Below are positions 40,059 through 48,240 of a stretch of 64,000 bases of DNA, piece after piece. How positions within the stretch are numbered: the first letter of the stretch is position 1; every line of letters starts with the position of its first letter. Made by a program: the position numbers and the translations under genes. Source of the DNA: Pseudalkalibacillus sp051842935 (GTDB lineage: Bacteria; Bacillota; Bacilli; Bacillales; Fictibacillaceae); assembly GCF_051842935.1 (NCBI RefSeq), contig NZ_JBPXRR010000001.1, positions 496,001 to 560,000 on the forward strand, read 5' to 3'. The notes below the pieces were generated by a model. The model was not told where the DNA came from. It searched no databases and saw only the letters and a list, made by a program, of their open reading frames with translations.

Positions 40059-41270
40059 ATGCGAAGTAAGAAGATGGCCATGTTGTGCAGTTCGATTCTT
40101 TTAGTCTCTGGATTAATCAGTCCTGTTTATGCGGATTCGCCAGGTAATAGTCCCAACAACGATCAGAACCAAAACCAGTCAACTTCAGGTTTCATCAGTC
40201 ATGATGAGTTAAGCCGGAAGCTTGAACAGATTGAAAAGAACAGCAAAGGAACTGTTGATGTAGAGGTTGCTGGATATTCCAATCATGACCGTGAAATTTA
40301 CACTGCCAGAGTGGGTAATGGAGATAAAGTCTTGTTGATCCAAAGTGAGATCCACGGAAACGAGAAAACAGGAACAAGAGCACTGTTGAACATTCTTCAG
40401 CATTTGGGATCCAATAACTCGCCTGAAGCTCAAAAAATTCGAGATGAAGTGACGATTGTTGCCATGCCGATGATCAATCCCGATGCGACCGAATTGGATC
40501 GCCGTGGAAACGATCGATCTTGGAGTGAAGTAGAAGAGGACTTTCCACAATTAGAAGGGGTCACTCCTTCATGGAATTACTACACGTTCCAAAATGAATA
40601 TTGGGACTATGCTTCTAATCCTGGATTCGATGTAAACCGGGATTTCAATCCAGACTTGGATTACGTCCCTCAACCGGAAGATTTCCCAGGTCAATCTTCT
40701 GAGCCAGGATGGTACATTACACCAGAAGCCCAAACAGTACGAGATGTGTATAAAAACTTGACTGAGGAATTTGGTACAGTTGATGGTTTCATCGACCTTC
40801 ATCATCAAGGAGTCTATAAGGTTGAAGGTAGCGGAGAGCCTGTAACCCTATCCCTATCAGGAAGTTTCGTACCAGATCCGAGTTCATCTGAAGGTGAGAA
40901 GTATAGTGAGTATGCCGACACGTATGATGGTGATTTATCCAAGCAATTGAATGTTGCAGCCTATGATGCGTTGCAAGAAATGGGCAATTCACCGTTCGGC
41001 AATATTTCATTATATCCACAAAATCTTGATCTCCCAGGTACGGCACTTGGATCTTTTGCTCTTAATGGAAGTGGAGCAGTGCTGTTCGAAGTGACAGGTC
41101 AAACGCAAAGCTATGGTCAAAAGCGGATTGGACAACTTGTCAAAGCGGTTGAGAGGGGTCTGTACGGTATAATCAATGGCATGGCATCAGGAGATGTGTA
41201 TGACATCGATCCGGATCGCTACGATGACATTCCGCTCACGGACCGAAGCCAACATTACGGACACCATTGA
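40059..41270 (+). CDS. Secreted M14 family zinc carboxypeptidase
   Basis: About 403 residues from MRSKKMAMLCSSILLVSGLI, a signal peptide cut near VYA-DSP. Zinc ligands are HGNEKTGTRALLNIL (His and Glu) and FIDLHHQG (second His). MPMINPDATELDRRGN carries the substrate-binding Asn/Arg, and GAVLFEVTGQT supplies the catalytic Glu. The fold is a carboxypeptidase A-type domain; family members in Bacillus include peptidoglycan gamma-D-glutamyl endopeptidases as well as peptide carboxypeptidases. An upstream ATG at 40014 with AAGGAG adds 15 residues; I prefer 40059, whose AGGAGG site is stronger and which begins a normal signal peptide. Confidence 0.9.
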   Translation: MRSKKMAMLCSSILLVSGLISPVYADSPGNSPNNDQNQNQSTSGFISHDELSRKLEQIEKNSKGTVDVEVAGYSNHDREIYTARVGNGDKVLLIQSEIHGNEKTGTRALLNILQHLGSNNSPEAQKIRDEVTIVAMPMINPDATELDRRGNDRSWSEVEEDFPQLEGVTPSWNYYTFQNEYWDYASNPGFDVNRDFNPDLDYVPQPEDFPGQSSEPGWYITPEAQTVRDVYKNLTEEFGTVDGFIDLHHQGVYKVEGSGEPVTLSLSGSFVPDPSSSEGEKYSEYADTYDGDLSKQLNVAAYDALQEMGNSPFGNISLYPQNLDLPGTALGSFALNGSGAVLFEVTGQTQSYGQKRIGQLVKAVERGLYGIINGMASGDVYDIDPDRYDDIPLTDRSQHYGHH

Positions 41271-41279
41271 TTTGTTGAA

Positions 41280-41309
41280 AGAAGCTGCTGTAACAAGCAG
41301 CTTCTTTTT
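41280..41309 (+). terminator. Rho-independent terminator
   Basis: GAAGCTGCT pairs perfectly with AGCAGCTTC around GTAACA, followed by TTTTT, after the M14 peptidase gene. Confidence 0.92.
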
Positions 41310-41403
41310 CTATGACAAATAAAGGATTCAGCAACGAATAAATCGAAACTTTAAGTTGCGGATTGTGAACAAGAGATGATTGTAATCGAAAGGATGTAAT
41401 GCA

Positions 41404-41853
41404 TTGAAACAGAATGACATCATGATTATTCCTTATGATCCTAAATATGCTGTACAAACAGTCAAGATGTGGCGAGATAGCAAATACGAGGCGATTGGTC
41501 AGAAAGAAGTGCATAGCTTTGAAAATCATGTATACTTTCTAGATCACATCTTACCTACAGAATTCAAAATTGAGATAGCAGTTGTGGAGGAGAAAGTGGT
41601 TGGCGTCATCGCATATCATGATTCTCAAATAAGCCAGCTCTATATTCATACCGGTTATCAACGCTTAGGAATCGGGAGTAGACTGCTTGAGAACGCAATG
41701 GCACACTCAACTGGGAAATTGCAGGTGTACACTTTTGAGGTGAATAAGAAAGCACAGCATTTTTATGAGAAAAAGGGATTTGAGATCATTGGCAGAGGCC
41801 ATGAAAACGAAGAGAATCTGCCCGATATACTTTATGAATGGAAAGCTGGATAA
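41404..41853 (+). CDS. GNAT family N-acetyltransferase (TTG start)
   Basis: 149 residues. The core has LYIHTGYQRLGIGSRLLENA (acetyl-CoA loop QRLGIGS) and YTFEVNKKAQHFYEKKGFEI, as in YjaB-like or PhnO-like acetyltransferases. TTG lies 9 nt after AAAGGA. A second GNAT gene follows 27 nt downstream on the same strand. Substrate unknown. Confidence 0.86.
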   Translation: MKQNDIMIIPYDPKYAVQTVKMWRDSKYEAIGQKEVHSFENHVYFLDHILPTEFKIEIAVVEEKVVGVIAYHDSQISQLYIHTGYQRLGIGSRLLENAMAHSTGKLQVYTFEVNKKAQHFYEKKGFEIIGRGHENEENLPDILYEWKAG

Positions 41854-41880
41854 GTATTTAGAGATAGATTGGAGACCGAG

Positions 41881-42411
41881 ATGACCGTGTTAAAAGATGA
41901 TCAAATCTGCCTGATTAGATCTGCCGTATTAGAAGATGCCGAAGCGGTTTTGGACATACATATCGATGTGATTACGGAAGGTGACTACTTCATTGCAGTT
42001 TCTGACGAGTTTACGAGAACACATGAGGAACAAAGAGAATGGGTTCAAGCGAGAATCGAGAATGAGCGGGATACATTGCTAGTGGCTGAAATTGATGGCC
42101 ATGTAGTTGGGTGGATCGTGTTCATTGCACAAGAACGAAAGCGTATGGCTCATACAGGATCCTTTGGATTGATGATACGAAAAGAGTTTAGAGACCGCGG
42201 ACTTGGACGATTGCTCGTAAGTGCTCTCTTAAATTGGGCAGAAGAGAACTCATTGATTGAAAAAGTGAGTTTGGGTGTATTTTCAACGAACCATAGAGCG
42301 ATTTCATTGTATAAGAGCTTAGGTTTCTTAGAAGAAGGACGAAAGGTGAACGAATTCAAGTTCAACGAAAATGAATACGCAGATGATATTCTGATGTATA
42401 AGCTTGTCTAG
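41881..42411 (+). CDS. GNAT family N-acetyltransferase
   Basis: 176 residues from an ATG preceded by GGAG. The conserved parts are IRSAVLEDAEAVLDIHIDVI (N-terminal), FRDRGLGRLLVSALLNWAEE (acetyl-CoA loop) and GVFSTNHRAISLYKSLGFLE. This is the PaiA/YhfO-like or RimI-like group. The next gene, a PaiB-like protein, begins 11 nt after; in B. subtilis paiA (an acetyltransferase) and paiB are adjacent, so the pair may be functionally similar. Confidence 0.88.
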   Translation: MTVLKDDQICLIRSAVLEDAEAVLDIHIDVITEGDYFIAVSDEFTRTHEEQREWVQARIENERDTLLVAEIDGHVVGWIVFIAQERKRMAHTGSFGLMIRKEFRDRGLGRLLVSALLNWAEENSLIEKVSLGVFSTNHRAISLYKSLGFLEEGRKVNEFKFNENEYADDILMYKLV

Positions 42412-42422
42412 AGGAGGACCTC

Positions 42423-43043
42423 ATGTATATCCCTTCACATTTTAAAATGATAGAGCCTGAAATGGCTTATAAGTTCATAGATGAGTATAGCTTTGCAACC
42501 CTCATTTCCCAGCATGATGGTATACCGTTTGCAACCCATTTGCCGATTCTGATCAATGATGATCGGACATACCTATACGGCCATTTTGCACGTGCGAATC
42601 CGCAATGGAAGGACATTGAGAACCAGCGTGTGCTTACCATATTCCACGGTCCACACAGTTACATTTCTCCTTCCTGGTATGAAACGGATCGAGCGGTTCC
42701 GACCTGGAATTATGTGACGGTCCACGTCTATGGAACCTTGGAGCTTGTGACCGACCAAGAAGAGCTGATGGGTTCATTTCGTGAAATGGTACAAAAATAT
42801 GAAGAGAAAGACAGTCCTTATCAGCTTAATGAAGTGGATACCGGTTATATTGAGGGAATGAGTAAAGCGGTTCAGGGCTTCAGGATCAAGATTGATCAAG
42901 TGGAAGGCAAAGAGAAGCTGAGTCAAAATCATTCTCCAGAGCGACAAAAACGTGTCGTACAAGAACTGGAGAAAAGCCCAGGCACGAATGAACAAGAGAT
43001 CGCATCCCGAATGAAAATGAAATGGAAAGGAACGGAGTTTTAA
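42423..43043 (+). CDS. paiB: PaiB-type FMN-binding regulator
   Basis: 206 residues. Matches PaiB along its length: MYIPSHFKMIEPEMAYKFID, SFATLISQHDGIPFATHLPI, YLYGHFARANPQWKDIEN, FHGPHSYISPSWYETDRAVP, TWNYVTVHVYG and the C-terminal helical AVQGFRIKIDQVEGKEKLSQ. The flavin-reductase-like split barrel of this family binds FMN. B. subtilis PaiB was described as repressing protease and sporulation genes, but the role of the protein is not well settled. Preceded by a GNAT gene, as paiA precedes paiB. GAGGAGG upstream. Confidence 0.92.
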   Translation: MYIPSHFKMIEPEMAYKFIDEYSFATLISQHDGIPFATHLPILINDDRTYLYGHFARANPQWKDIENQRVLTIFHGPHSYISPSWYETDRAVPTWNYVTVHVYGTLELVTDQEELMGSFREMVQKYEEKDSPYQLNEVDTGYIEGMSKAVQGFRIKIDQVEGKEKLSQNHSPERQKRVVQELEKSPGTNEQEIASRMKMKWKGTEF

Positions 43044-43044
43044 A

Positions 43045-43302
43045 TTGAAGAAATTAATACTGAAATCCATGATGGTTTCTGCCATCTTACACCTTATTTA
43101 TTTTGTTTCCATCCTTGTTATAGGTTTTGTTCAAACATGGAACTATACCCCGGAACTATCAAATGGAACACCTCTCTCGAATGAAGTGGCATTTGGCTTT
43201 ACTGTATCACCTATCCTATTTGTGCTTTCATTCGTTGTCTTATCCGTGTTAGTTGGAGGACTGCTCGTTACCTACCGAAAAGTCTTCACTGATCATGCTT
43301 AA
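43045..43302 (+). CDS. Small membrane protein (85 aa, TTG start)
   Basis: TTG start 7 nt after GGAG, one nucleotide after the paiB stop, so probably translationally coupled. Two long hydrophobic segments (about 9-32 and 52-78) with the loop TWNYTPELSNGTPLSNEVAF. Not recognised. Terminator at 43314-43345. Confidence 0.62.
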   Translation: MKKLILKSMMVSAILHLIYFVSILVIGFVQTWNYTPELSNGTPLSNEVAFGFTVSPILFVLSFVVLSVLVGGLLVTYRKVFTDHA

Positions 43303-43313
43303 ATTGTACATAT

Positions 43314-43345
43314 TGCGATTACCTGTAAAAGGTAGTCGCATTTTT
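43314..43345 (+). terminator. Rho-independent terminator
   Basis: TGCGATTACCT pairs with AGGTAGTCGCA (one wobble) around GTAAA, followed by TTTTT. Confidence 0.88.
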
Positions 43346-43506
43346 ATTAGACCAAATATCATGGCTTACCCCTTAGGTACTAGCTCGATCTACTACTTTC
43401 TTTCACCTGCAAATATGCCTTTCTCCTAATAGATTACGGGCCTGAACGGTGTGATAATTGATGTAGTGAGAATGTCAGAAATTTCAGGAAAAGGAAGTGC
43501 GTTCAT

Positions 43507-45912
43507 TTGAAGAGAAACAAATCACTCATTTCAATACTGATGGCTGCAGTATTGGTTATCGGATTATTTTTACCAACAAGTAGTGGCAGTGCAACAACGG
43601 ATAATGGCACAGCAACGATCGACCAGCACCTTTTGGATAAAATGAAAGACTCGACTGGGCTGCTGAATGTCATCGTCACCTTCCATGGTGAAGGGGCTCC
43701 AACAATAGAGAACGTGGATCTGTTAAAAGCATTAGGCATCAACACGGGGATTACGATGAAATCCCTACCGATTGCAGGTGTGATGGCAACCGCTGATCAA
43801 ATTGAAGCATTGTCTCAAAAGGACGATGTCCGTTCCCTTTACTTGAACCGTAAAGTGGAGATGTACAATGGGGACGCGACGGAATTGACAGGCGTCAACA
43901 AAGTTCGAACTGACAAAGACATGCAGAAGGCGAACGACGGGTTCCCTGTATCTGGTAAAGGAATCGGCGTTGTCGTCAACGACAGTGGTGTTGATGGTGC
44001 GCACCCAGACCTGAAACTTGGTAAGAATCTCGTGCAAAACGTACTAGCCACGACGAACATGGCGAAGACGACAGGACTGACGCCTATTGTCTACCAAGAA
44101 GATGTGGTGAATACGGATACGAACTCTGGACATGGAACGCACGTAGCTGGAACGGTTGGAGGAACTGGCGCAGCTTCAGGCGGAATTTATGAAGGAGTTG
44201 CACCCGGCGCAGACCTGATTGGTTATGGCTCAGGAGGAGGCGTGCTGATTCTCGATCTGGTCGGTGGATTCGACTATGCGATTACACATCAGAATGAGTA
44301 CAACATTCGCGTCATCACCAACTCCTGGGGATCGAATGACGACTTTTTCGTAGACGATCCAGTGAACGTTGCGACGAAAGACTGTTTTGATCGCGGAATC
44401 ACCGTTCTTTTCGCAGCTGGGAATGCAGGACCGGATGAGGATACACACAATCCATATGCAAAAGCGCCTTGGGTCATTTCAGTAGCAGCAGGTGTGAAGG
44501 ATGGCACGCTCGCAAGCTTTTCATCCCGTGGAACGAGAGGCGTGGAAGAAACGTTTGAAGTCGATGGAGAAACATGGACGTGGAAGGACCAGCCGACAGT
44601 GACCGCTCCTGGAGTGGATATCATCTCAGCGCGGACCGTTTCTCCTGTCGGTGTCATCGCGACGGATAAAGATAAAGACAACATCCCGGCAGCTTACCTA
44701 CCGTACTATACGATGTTGAACGGAACATCGATGGCGACCCCTCATGTCGCTGGTATCGTCGCTTTACTTTTAGATGCAGATCCGACCTTGTCACCGAGTG
44801 AAGTGAAGGAGCTCATCAGTCGTACGGCAACGAACATTCCAGGTCGTGAAGCGTATGAAGTCGGCTCTGGATATGTGAATGCATACGGCGCAGTCGACCT
44901 GGCTTTCCATCCTGATAAAAAGTACGGAGCGACGGTGAACAAAGACAAGACGTTCAACGCTTATAGTTCTATGGACGTCACACGTGAAAACTATGAAATG
45001 GATTATGATCCTACTGGAACGAACGAAACGACTTTCAACGTAAAAGAAAACCAAGCACAGCTCGTAGCGAAAATGTATGCGGACGGAGACACGTTTACTG
45101 AAGAAGGTGGAAATCCGCTCGTGTTCACGATTACGGATCCGAACGGAGAAGTGTATGAATCAGGTTTCAACCCGACGTACAGCATCGACCTCGTTAACAC
45201 GATTACGGTCGACAATCCGGTTGCAGGTGAATGGAAGCTTGAAGTGAGTGCTTATCCAGGAGTCGCTTTACCGGAAAAAGTCGTCGGTACACTCACCCAA
45301 AAAACAGCGAGTGTCATGAATGGTCTCGGAGACATTGAAGGGCATGCAGCAGCAGATGCAATCAAGCTTGGAATCAACGAGCGGTTGTTTGATGCGGAAG
45401 CCGAAGGCGATTTTAACGCAGATGACCTGTTGACTGAAGGAGACCTGGCAAGCTACCTTCTCATGGGAGCGGGAATCCGCCAAGTCGATCAGACAAGTTC
45501 TGATGCGGCAGTTGACGCAGTGATTACGAAAGGTTCAGCGTTAAAAGGTGAGTATACACACGATGGCGTTATGAATTCAGTGGACGGTGAGGAGAGCGTT
45601 ACTCGAGCGGAACTCGCTTATACGCTCATCCAAAGCTTAGGACTTCAAGAGGAAGCGCGTAGCTTTGAAGGCGATGTGACAGTCGCTTATAAAGGAGAAA
45701 GACTGCCGGTGGAGGATGCTGGAGACATCCCGGCAGAATTGAAAGGATACGTGCAGTTGGCACTAGACCTTGGTATCTTCAACGCACACTTCACATCAAG
45801 CCAAGGCCCTTACGACAAGGAACCGACCATCCATGCAGAGTTCCACCCAGCGAAAGAACTGACGCGAGGTGACTTTGCAGTAGCGATGACACGCTTTTTT
45901 AATAACTATTAA
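43507..45912 (+). CDS. Large secreted S8 family serine protease with SLH-like C-terminus
   Basis: 801 residues from a TTG start 11 nt after AAGGA. A signal peptide (to about residue 28) and an I9-type inhibitor propeptide (to about 120; VIVTFHG, KDDVRSLYLNR) precede the subtilisin domain. The triad is Asp159 (VVNDSGVDGAHPDL), His209 (SGHGTHVAG) and Ser408 (NGTSMATPHVAG). The catalytic domain ends near 460. A beta-rich domain follows and then roughly 200 residues with three degenerate S-layer homology-like repeats (DAIKLGINERLFD, VTRAELAYTLIQSLGL, LTRGDFAVAMTRFFNN). The whole is probably wall-associated. Terminator at 45924-45956. Confidence 0.92.
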   Translation: MKRNKSLISILMAAVLVIGLFLPTSSGSATTDNGTATIDQHLLDKMKDSTGLLNVIVTFHGEGAPTIENVDLLKALGINTGITMKSLPIAGVMATADQIEALSQKDDVRSLYLNRKVEMYNGDATELTGVNKVRTDKDMQKANDGFPVSGKGIGVVVNDSGVDGAHPDLKLGKNLVQNVLATTNMAKTTGLTPIVYQEDVVNTDTNSGHGTHVAGTVGGTGAASGGIYEGVAPGADLIGYGSGGGVLILDLVGGFDYAITHQNEYNIRVITNSWGSNDDFFVDDPVNVATKDCFDRGITVLFAAGNAGPDEDTHNPYAKAPWVISVAAGVKDGTLASFSSRGTRGVEETFEVDGETWTWKDQPTVTAPGVDIISARTVSPVGVIATDKDKDNIPAAYLPYYTMLNGTSMATPHVAGIVALLLDADPTLSPSEVKELISRTATNIPGREAYEVGSGYVNAYGAVDLAFHPDKKYGATVNKDKTFNAYSSMDVTRENYEMDYDPTGTNETTFNVKENQAQLVAKMYADGDTFTEEGGNPLVFTITDPNGEVYESGFNPTYSIDLVNTITVDNPVAGEWKLEVSAYPGVALPEKVVGTLTQKTASVMNGLGDIEGHAAADAIKLGINERLFDAEAEGDFNADDLLTEGDLASYLLMGAGIRQVDQTSSDAAVDAVITKGSALKGEYTHDGVMNSVDGEESVTRAELAYTLIQSLGLQEEARSFEGDVTVAYKGERLPVEDAGDIPAELKGYVQLALDLGIFNAHFTSSQGPYDKEPTIHAEFHPAKELTRGDFAVAMTRFFNNY

Positions 45913-45923
45913 TAACGTTTAAG

Positions 45924-45956
45924 AAGAAGCCTTCTGCATGTGAAGGCTTCTTTTTT
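45924..45956 (+). terminator. Rho-independent terminator
   Basis: AAGAAGCCTTC pairs with GAAGGCTTCTT around TGCATGT, followed by TTTT, after the protease gene. Confidence 0.92.
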
Positions 45957-46009
45957 AGTTCATTCAATAAAGGAAATATATGTTAACATGGTTTGGGGGA
46001 GGGGATGAG

Positions 46010-46255
46010 ATGTACTTACCTATTTTTATTGTGTTAGCCAGTATATTAGGATTCGTGCTCATGAGCATGGGGCCATTAATAGGAGGAATTCTCGCATTCG
46101 GGCTTGTTTTTGGCAGCATCCTCTACGGACTATATCAAATACTTAAGTTGAAGAAGAAAATGGACGTACTCGTACCCGATAAAGAAAAACACGTTGAAGC
46201 ATACGAGCATTATTTGCAGGAACAGGCGAACGGGAGAGATGAACATGTTACATAA
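46010..46255 (+). CDS. Small membrane protein (81 aa)
   Basis: MYLPIFIVLASILGFVLMSM with GGAGGGG upstream. Two Gly-rich helices followed by KLKKKMDVLVPDKEKHVEAY. Its 3' end overlaps the ASCH gene by 11 nt. Not recognised. Confidence 0.62.
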   Translation: MYLPIFIVLASILGFVLMSMGPLIGGILAFGLVFGSILYGLYQILKLKKKMDVLVPDKEKHVEAYEHYLQEQANGRDEHVT

Positions 46256-46586
46256 GATGAGCTTGTATGAAGAGTATTTTGATTTGATGGAGTCTGGACA
46301 TAAGACGATTGAAATCCGGTTGAATGATGAGAAGAGAAGACGTATTCAAATCGGGGACACAATCGAGTTTACAAAACTGCCAGATCAGGATGAGACATTG
46401 CAAGTGGATGTTATTAAGCTGAAACACTATCAAACTTTCAATGAATTATACGAAGATCTCCCTTACTCAAAAATGGGATGCGCAGGCTGGACACTTCAAG
46501 AATTAGTAGACGGAACTTATGAAATTTATACACCTGAGCAAGAGAAGCAATATGGAGTACTGGCCATTGAGGTTCGTGTAACATAG
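46245..46586 (+). CDS. ASCH domain protein
   Basis: 113 residues from ATG 46245 (GGGAG 8 nt upstream; ATG 46239 is an alternative). ASCH features are LHKMSLYEEYFDLMESGHKT, IEIRLNDEKRRRIQIGDTIEF and the final GVLAIEVRV strand. The pattern KTIEIRLNDEKRxxIxxGDxIxF is typical of the RNA-binding ASCH fold, which is related to PUA domains. RNA or nucleotide binding is predicted by homology; the partner is unknown. Confidence 0.87.
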   Translation: MLHKMSLYEEYFDLMESGHKTIEIRLNDEKRRRIQIGDTIEFTKLPDQDETLQVDVIKLKHYQTFNELYEDLPYSKMGCAGWTLQELVDGTYEIYTPEQEKQYGVLAIEVRVT

Positions 46587-46656
46587 TGCTCACCTGAAAC
46601 TTCTAATTTTTCAAAACGTATAAAAGGAACATAACAACAATCATGGGGGAATTGGA

Positions 46657-46950
46657 ATGGATTTAATGTGGATTGGGCTCGGTCTGGTCGGGGCTGCTTT
46701 TTTTATTGGAGAAGGGCTGAAGAACTTCAAAAATCCAAATGGCAAAAGTTTGATGGATAGCCTTGATTCATCGGATTCTGATAACTTTGTAAAGGAAGAC
46801 CAGATTCATCATCATATTGGAGTTTCGAAAGAAGATGCGAAAGCATTAATCCAAGAATACCCGGATATTCCACACATCCGATTGAATGGGAATATATATT
46901 ATCCGCGGAAAAAAGTAATGAAGTGGATGACTGAACTAGGGGATCATTAA
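46657..46950 (+). CDS. Membrane-anchored excisionase-like helix-turn-helix protein
   Basis: 97 residues. MDLMWIGLGLVGAAFFIGEG is one helix, followed by an acidic linker (SLDSSDSD) and a small helix-turn-helix-like unit, DQIHHHIGVSKEDAKALIQE, then IRLNGNIYYPRKKVMKWMTE. The second part resembles excisionase/MerR-type wings. Membrane anchoring of a DNA-binding-like module is unusual; proteins of this layout are common in Bacillus but without known role. Confidence 0.68.
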   Translation: MDLMWIGLGLVGAAFFIGEGLKNFKNPNGKSLMDSLDSSDSDNFVKEDQIHHHIGVSKEDAKALIQEYPDIPHIRLNGNIYYPRKKVMKWMTELGDH

Positions 46951-47068
46951 TCTCAATTAACATCCACTAGATAAAAGTATGTCCTTTTTATGACCATTCG
47001 CTTCTTTTGGAAGGGGTCCTTCAACAGAAGGAGAAGGTGGTAGTAACCTTAGTCCAAGGAGTGATCCT

Positions 47069-47491
47069 ATGCAACACATACATATCGTCAAGAAATGGTT
47101 CAGCGAGGTTTTTACCAAAGGGGATGTACATAGTTTAAAAGAAATTACTCATTCAGATTTAATCGTGCATGTTCCAAATCATGCCTTCAACGGGCAAGAA
47201 GAATTCATTGCCGACTTCATGGGATGGTTCAGAAATGTTTTCGTTGATGATGAGTGGATCATTGAGGATTATTTTGAAAGTGGAGAAAAGGCTGTAGTCC
47301 GATACACAGGTCACATGACGTACAAGGGTGGGTGGTTGGACATTCCGTCTACCGACCAGCGTGTAAAAGAAACCGGGTTGATGATCATCCGGTTTGAAGA
47401 AGGTCGGATCCAAGAGATCTGGTGTGAAATGAGCGACCTTCACGTATTGGATCAATTACGGCCACTACAAGCAAAAGGAGTCAACACATGA
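47069..47491 (+). CDS. SnoaL-like polyketide cyclase/ester cyclase family protein
   Basis: 140 residues: IVKKWFSEVFTKGDVHSLKE, DLIVHVPNHAFNGQEEFIAD, IEDYFESGEKAVVRYTGHMT, LMIIRFEEGRIQEIWCEMSD. The order is that of SnoaL-like folds annotated as ester cyclases. Active-site residues are not conserved enough to assign chemistry. The last codons overlap the next gene by 4 nt (ATGA). Confidence 0.84.
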   Translation: MQHIHIVKKWFSEVFTKGDVHSLKEITHSDLIVHVPNHAFNGQEEFIADFMGWFRNVFVDDEWIIEDYFESGEKAVVRYTGHMTYKGGWLDIPSTDQRVKETGLMIIRFEEGRIQEIWCEMSDLHVLDQLRPLQAKGVNT

Positions 47492-47937
47492 AAAACAACG
47501 AAGTAGAAATCGTAGAATTGAATGAAGAAAATTGGTATGAATGCTGTCAGTTAACCTTAACAAAGGATCAAGAAGCTTACATGGAATCGAATGCAGTCTC
47601 CATTGCACAGACGAAATTTGAACCCTCTTTGAAAGCTTTTGCGATCTATTATGGTGAAAAAGTCGTCGGTTTCTTGATGTTCAATAGTGAAAAAGAAGAG
47701 CTCGATGGCTACTGGATCTACCGAATCATGCTCGATGAAGCGTATCAGCGAAAAGGTATCGGGAAAATTGCAACTGAATTGATGCTCGGTGAAATGGCAA
47801 AGCTACCGGATGCGAAGAAAATCGTCGTTGGCTATCATCCAGAGAACAAAGGGGCTCACCAATTGTATGAAAGCCTTGGATTTGTCGACCATGGCGATCG
47901 CTTTGGAAAAGAAATGGCCGTCGTTAAAACGTTATAA
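47488..47937 (+). CDS. GNAT acetyltransferase of the spermine/spermidine (BltD/SpeG) group
   Basis: 149 residues. LNEENWYECCQLTLTKDQEA, NAVSIAQTKFEPSLKAFAIY, IYRIMLDEAYQRKGIGKIAT and VVGYHPENKGAHQLYESLGF are the blocks seen in Bacillus BltD-type polyamine acetyltransferases. Polyamine specificity is inferred from these blocks. Stop-start overlap with the ester cyclase gene. Terminator at 47947-47979. Confidence 0.86.
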   Translation: MKNNEVEIVELNEENWYECCQLTLTKDQEAYMESNAVSIAQTKFEPSLKAFAIYYGEKVVGFLMFNSEKEELDGYWIYRIMLDEAYQRKGIGKIATELMLGEMAKLPDAKKIVVGYHPENKGAHQLYESLGFVDHGDRFGKEMAVVKTL

Positions 47938-47946
47938 GTTTAAGGG

Positions 47947-47979
47947 AGACCCTGAAGGAAGTACCTTCGGGGTCTTTTT
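47947..47979 (+). terminator. Rho-independent terminator
   Basis: AGACCCTGAAGG pairs with CCTTCGGGGTCT (one wobble) around AAGTA, followed by TTTTC. Confidence 0.9.
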
Positions 47980-47991
47980 CTTAATGAGGAG

Positions 47992-48016
47992 ATTTCCGAT
48001 CGTATCGGAAATTTTT
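47992..48016. terminator. Second palindrome with T tail
   Basis: Nine-base perfect arms ATTTCCGAT / ATCGGAAAT around CGT, followed by TTTTC. Only 13 nt after the previous terminator. Confidence 0.55.
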
Positions 48017-48032
48017 CAGTATAGAATGAGGT

Positions 48033-48092
48033 TTTGGATTATAATTCTTGGATTTGGATTATAAATCACGAATCTGGGTTCATCATTTCTCA
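48033..48092 (+). repeat. 20-bp TTTGGATTATAA repeat, short array
   Basis: Units at 48033-48052 (TTTGGATTATAATTCTTGGA), 48053-48072 (TTTGGATTATAAATCACGAA) and a decayed one at 48073-48092 (TCTGGGTTCATCATTTCTCA). The same 20-bp period and first 12 bases occur at 57779-57939. Confidence 0.85.
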
Positions 48093-48188
48093 TCGGTATT
48101 GAAAACAGTGCAATCCTCCTCCCTACAAAAAGATCCGGGACCATTTTTTCAACTAAAAGGTTTACTTACGAGTGTAAAGTTGTTACAG

Positions 48189-48223
48189 TATATATCAAAT
48201 AGATATGTATCAAAAAGATACAT
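48189..48223. promoter_or_regulatory. Double operator-like inverted repeats of the PadR-type regulator
   Basis: ATGTATC-AAAAA-GATACAT (48205-48223) is a perfect 7-bp inverted repeat. A second, less perfect copy, TATATATC-AAATA-GATATGT, ends at 48207-48208 and overlaps it. The second copy ends 17 nt before the ATG of the regulator gene, an expected place for self-repression. ATGT-N-ACAT symmetry matches known PadR operators. Confidence 0.72.
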
Positions 48224-48240
48224 TACTAATGAGGTGTACA

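Larger units (their letters stand above)
47938..48240. other. Intergenic region with terminators, 20-bp repeats and PadR operators
   Basis: Holds a terminator (47947-47979), a palindrome with T tail (47992-48016), two full and one decayed copy of the 20-bp TTTGGATTATAA repeat (48033-48092) and a double inverted repeat before the padR-type gene (48189-48223). Nothing else is apparent. Confidence 0.7.

Noticed and set aside
46951..47068. T-box or riboswitch leader ahead of the ester cyclase gene
   Set aside because: No specifier loop, antiterminator or recognisable aptamer core could be drawn.
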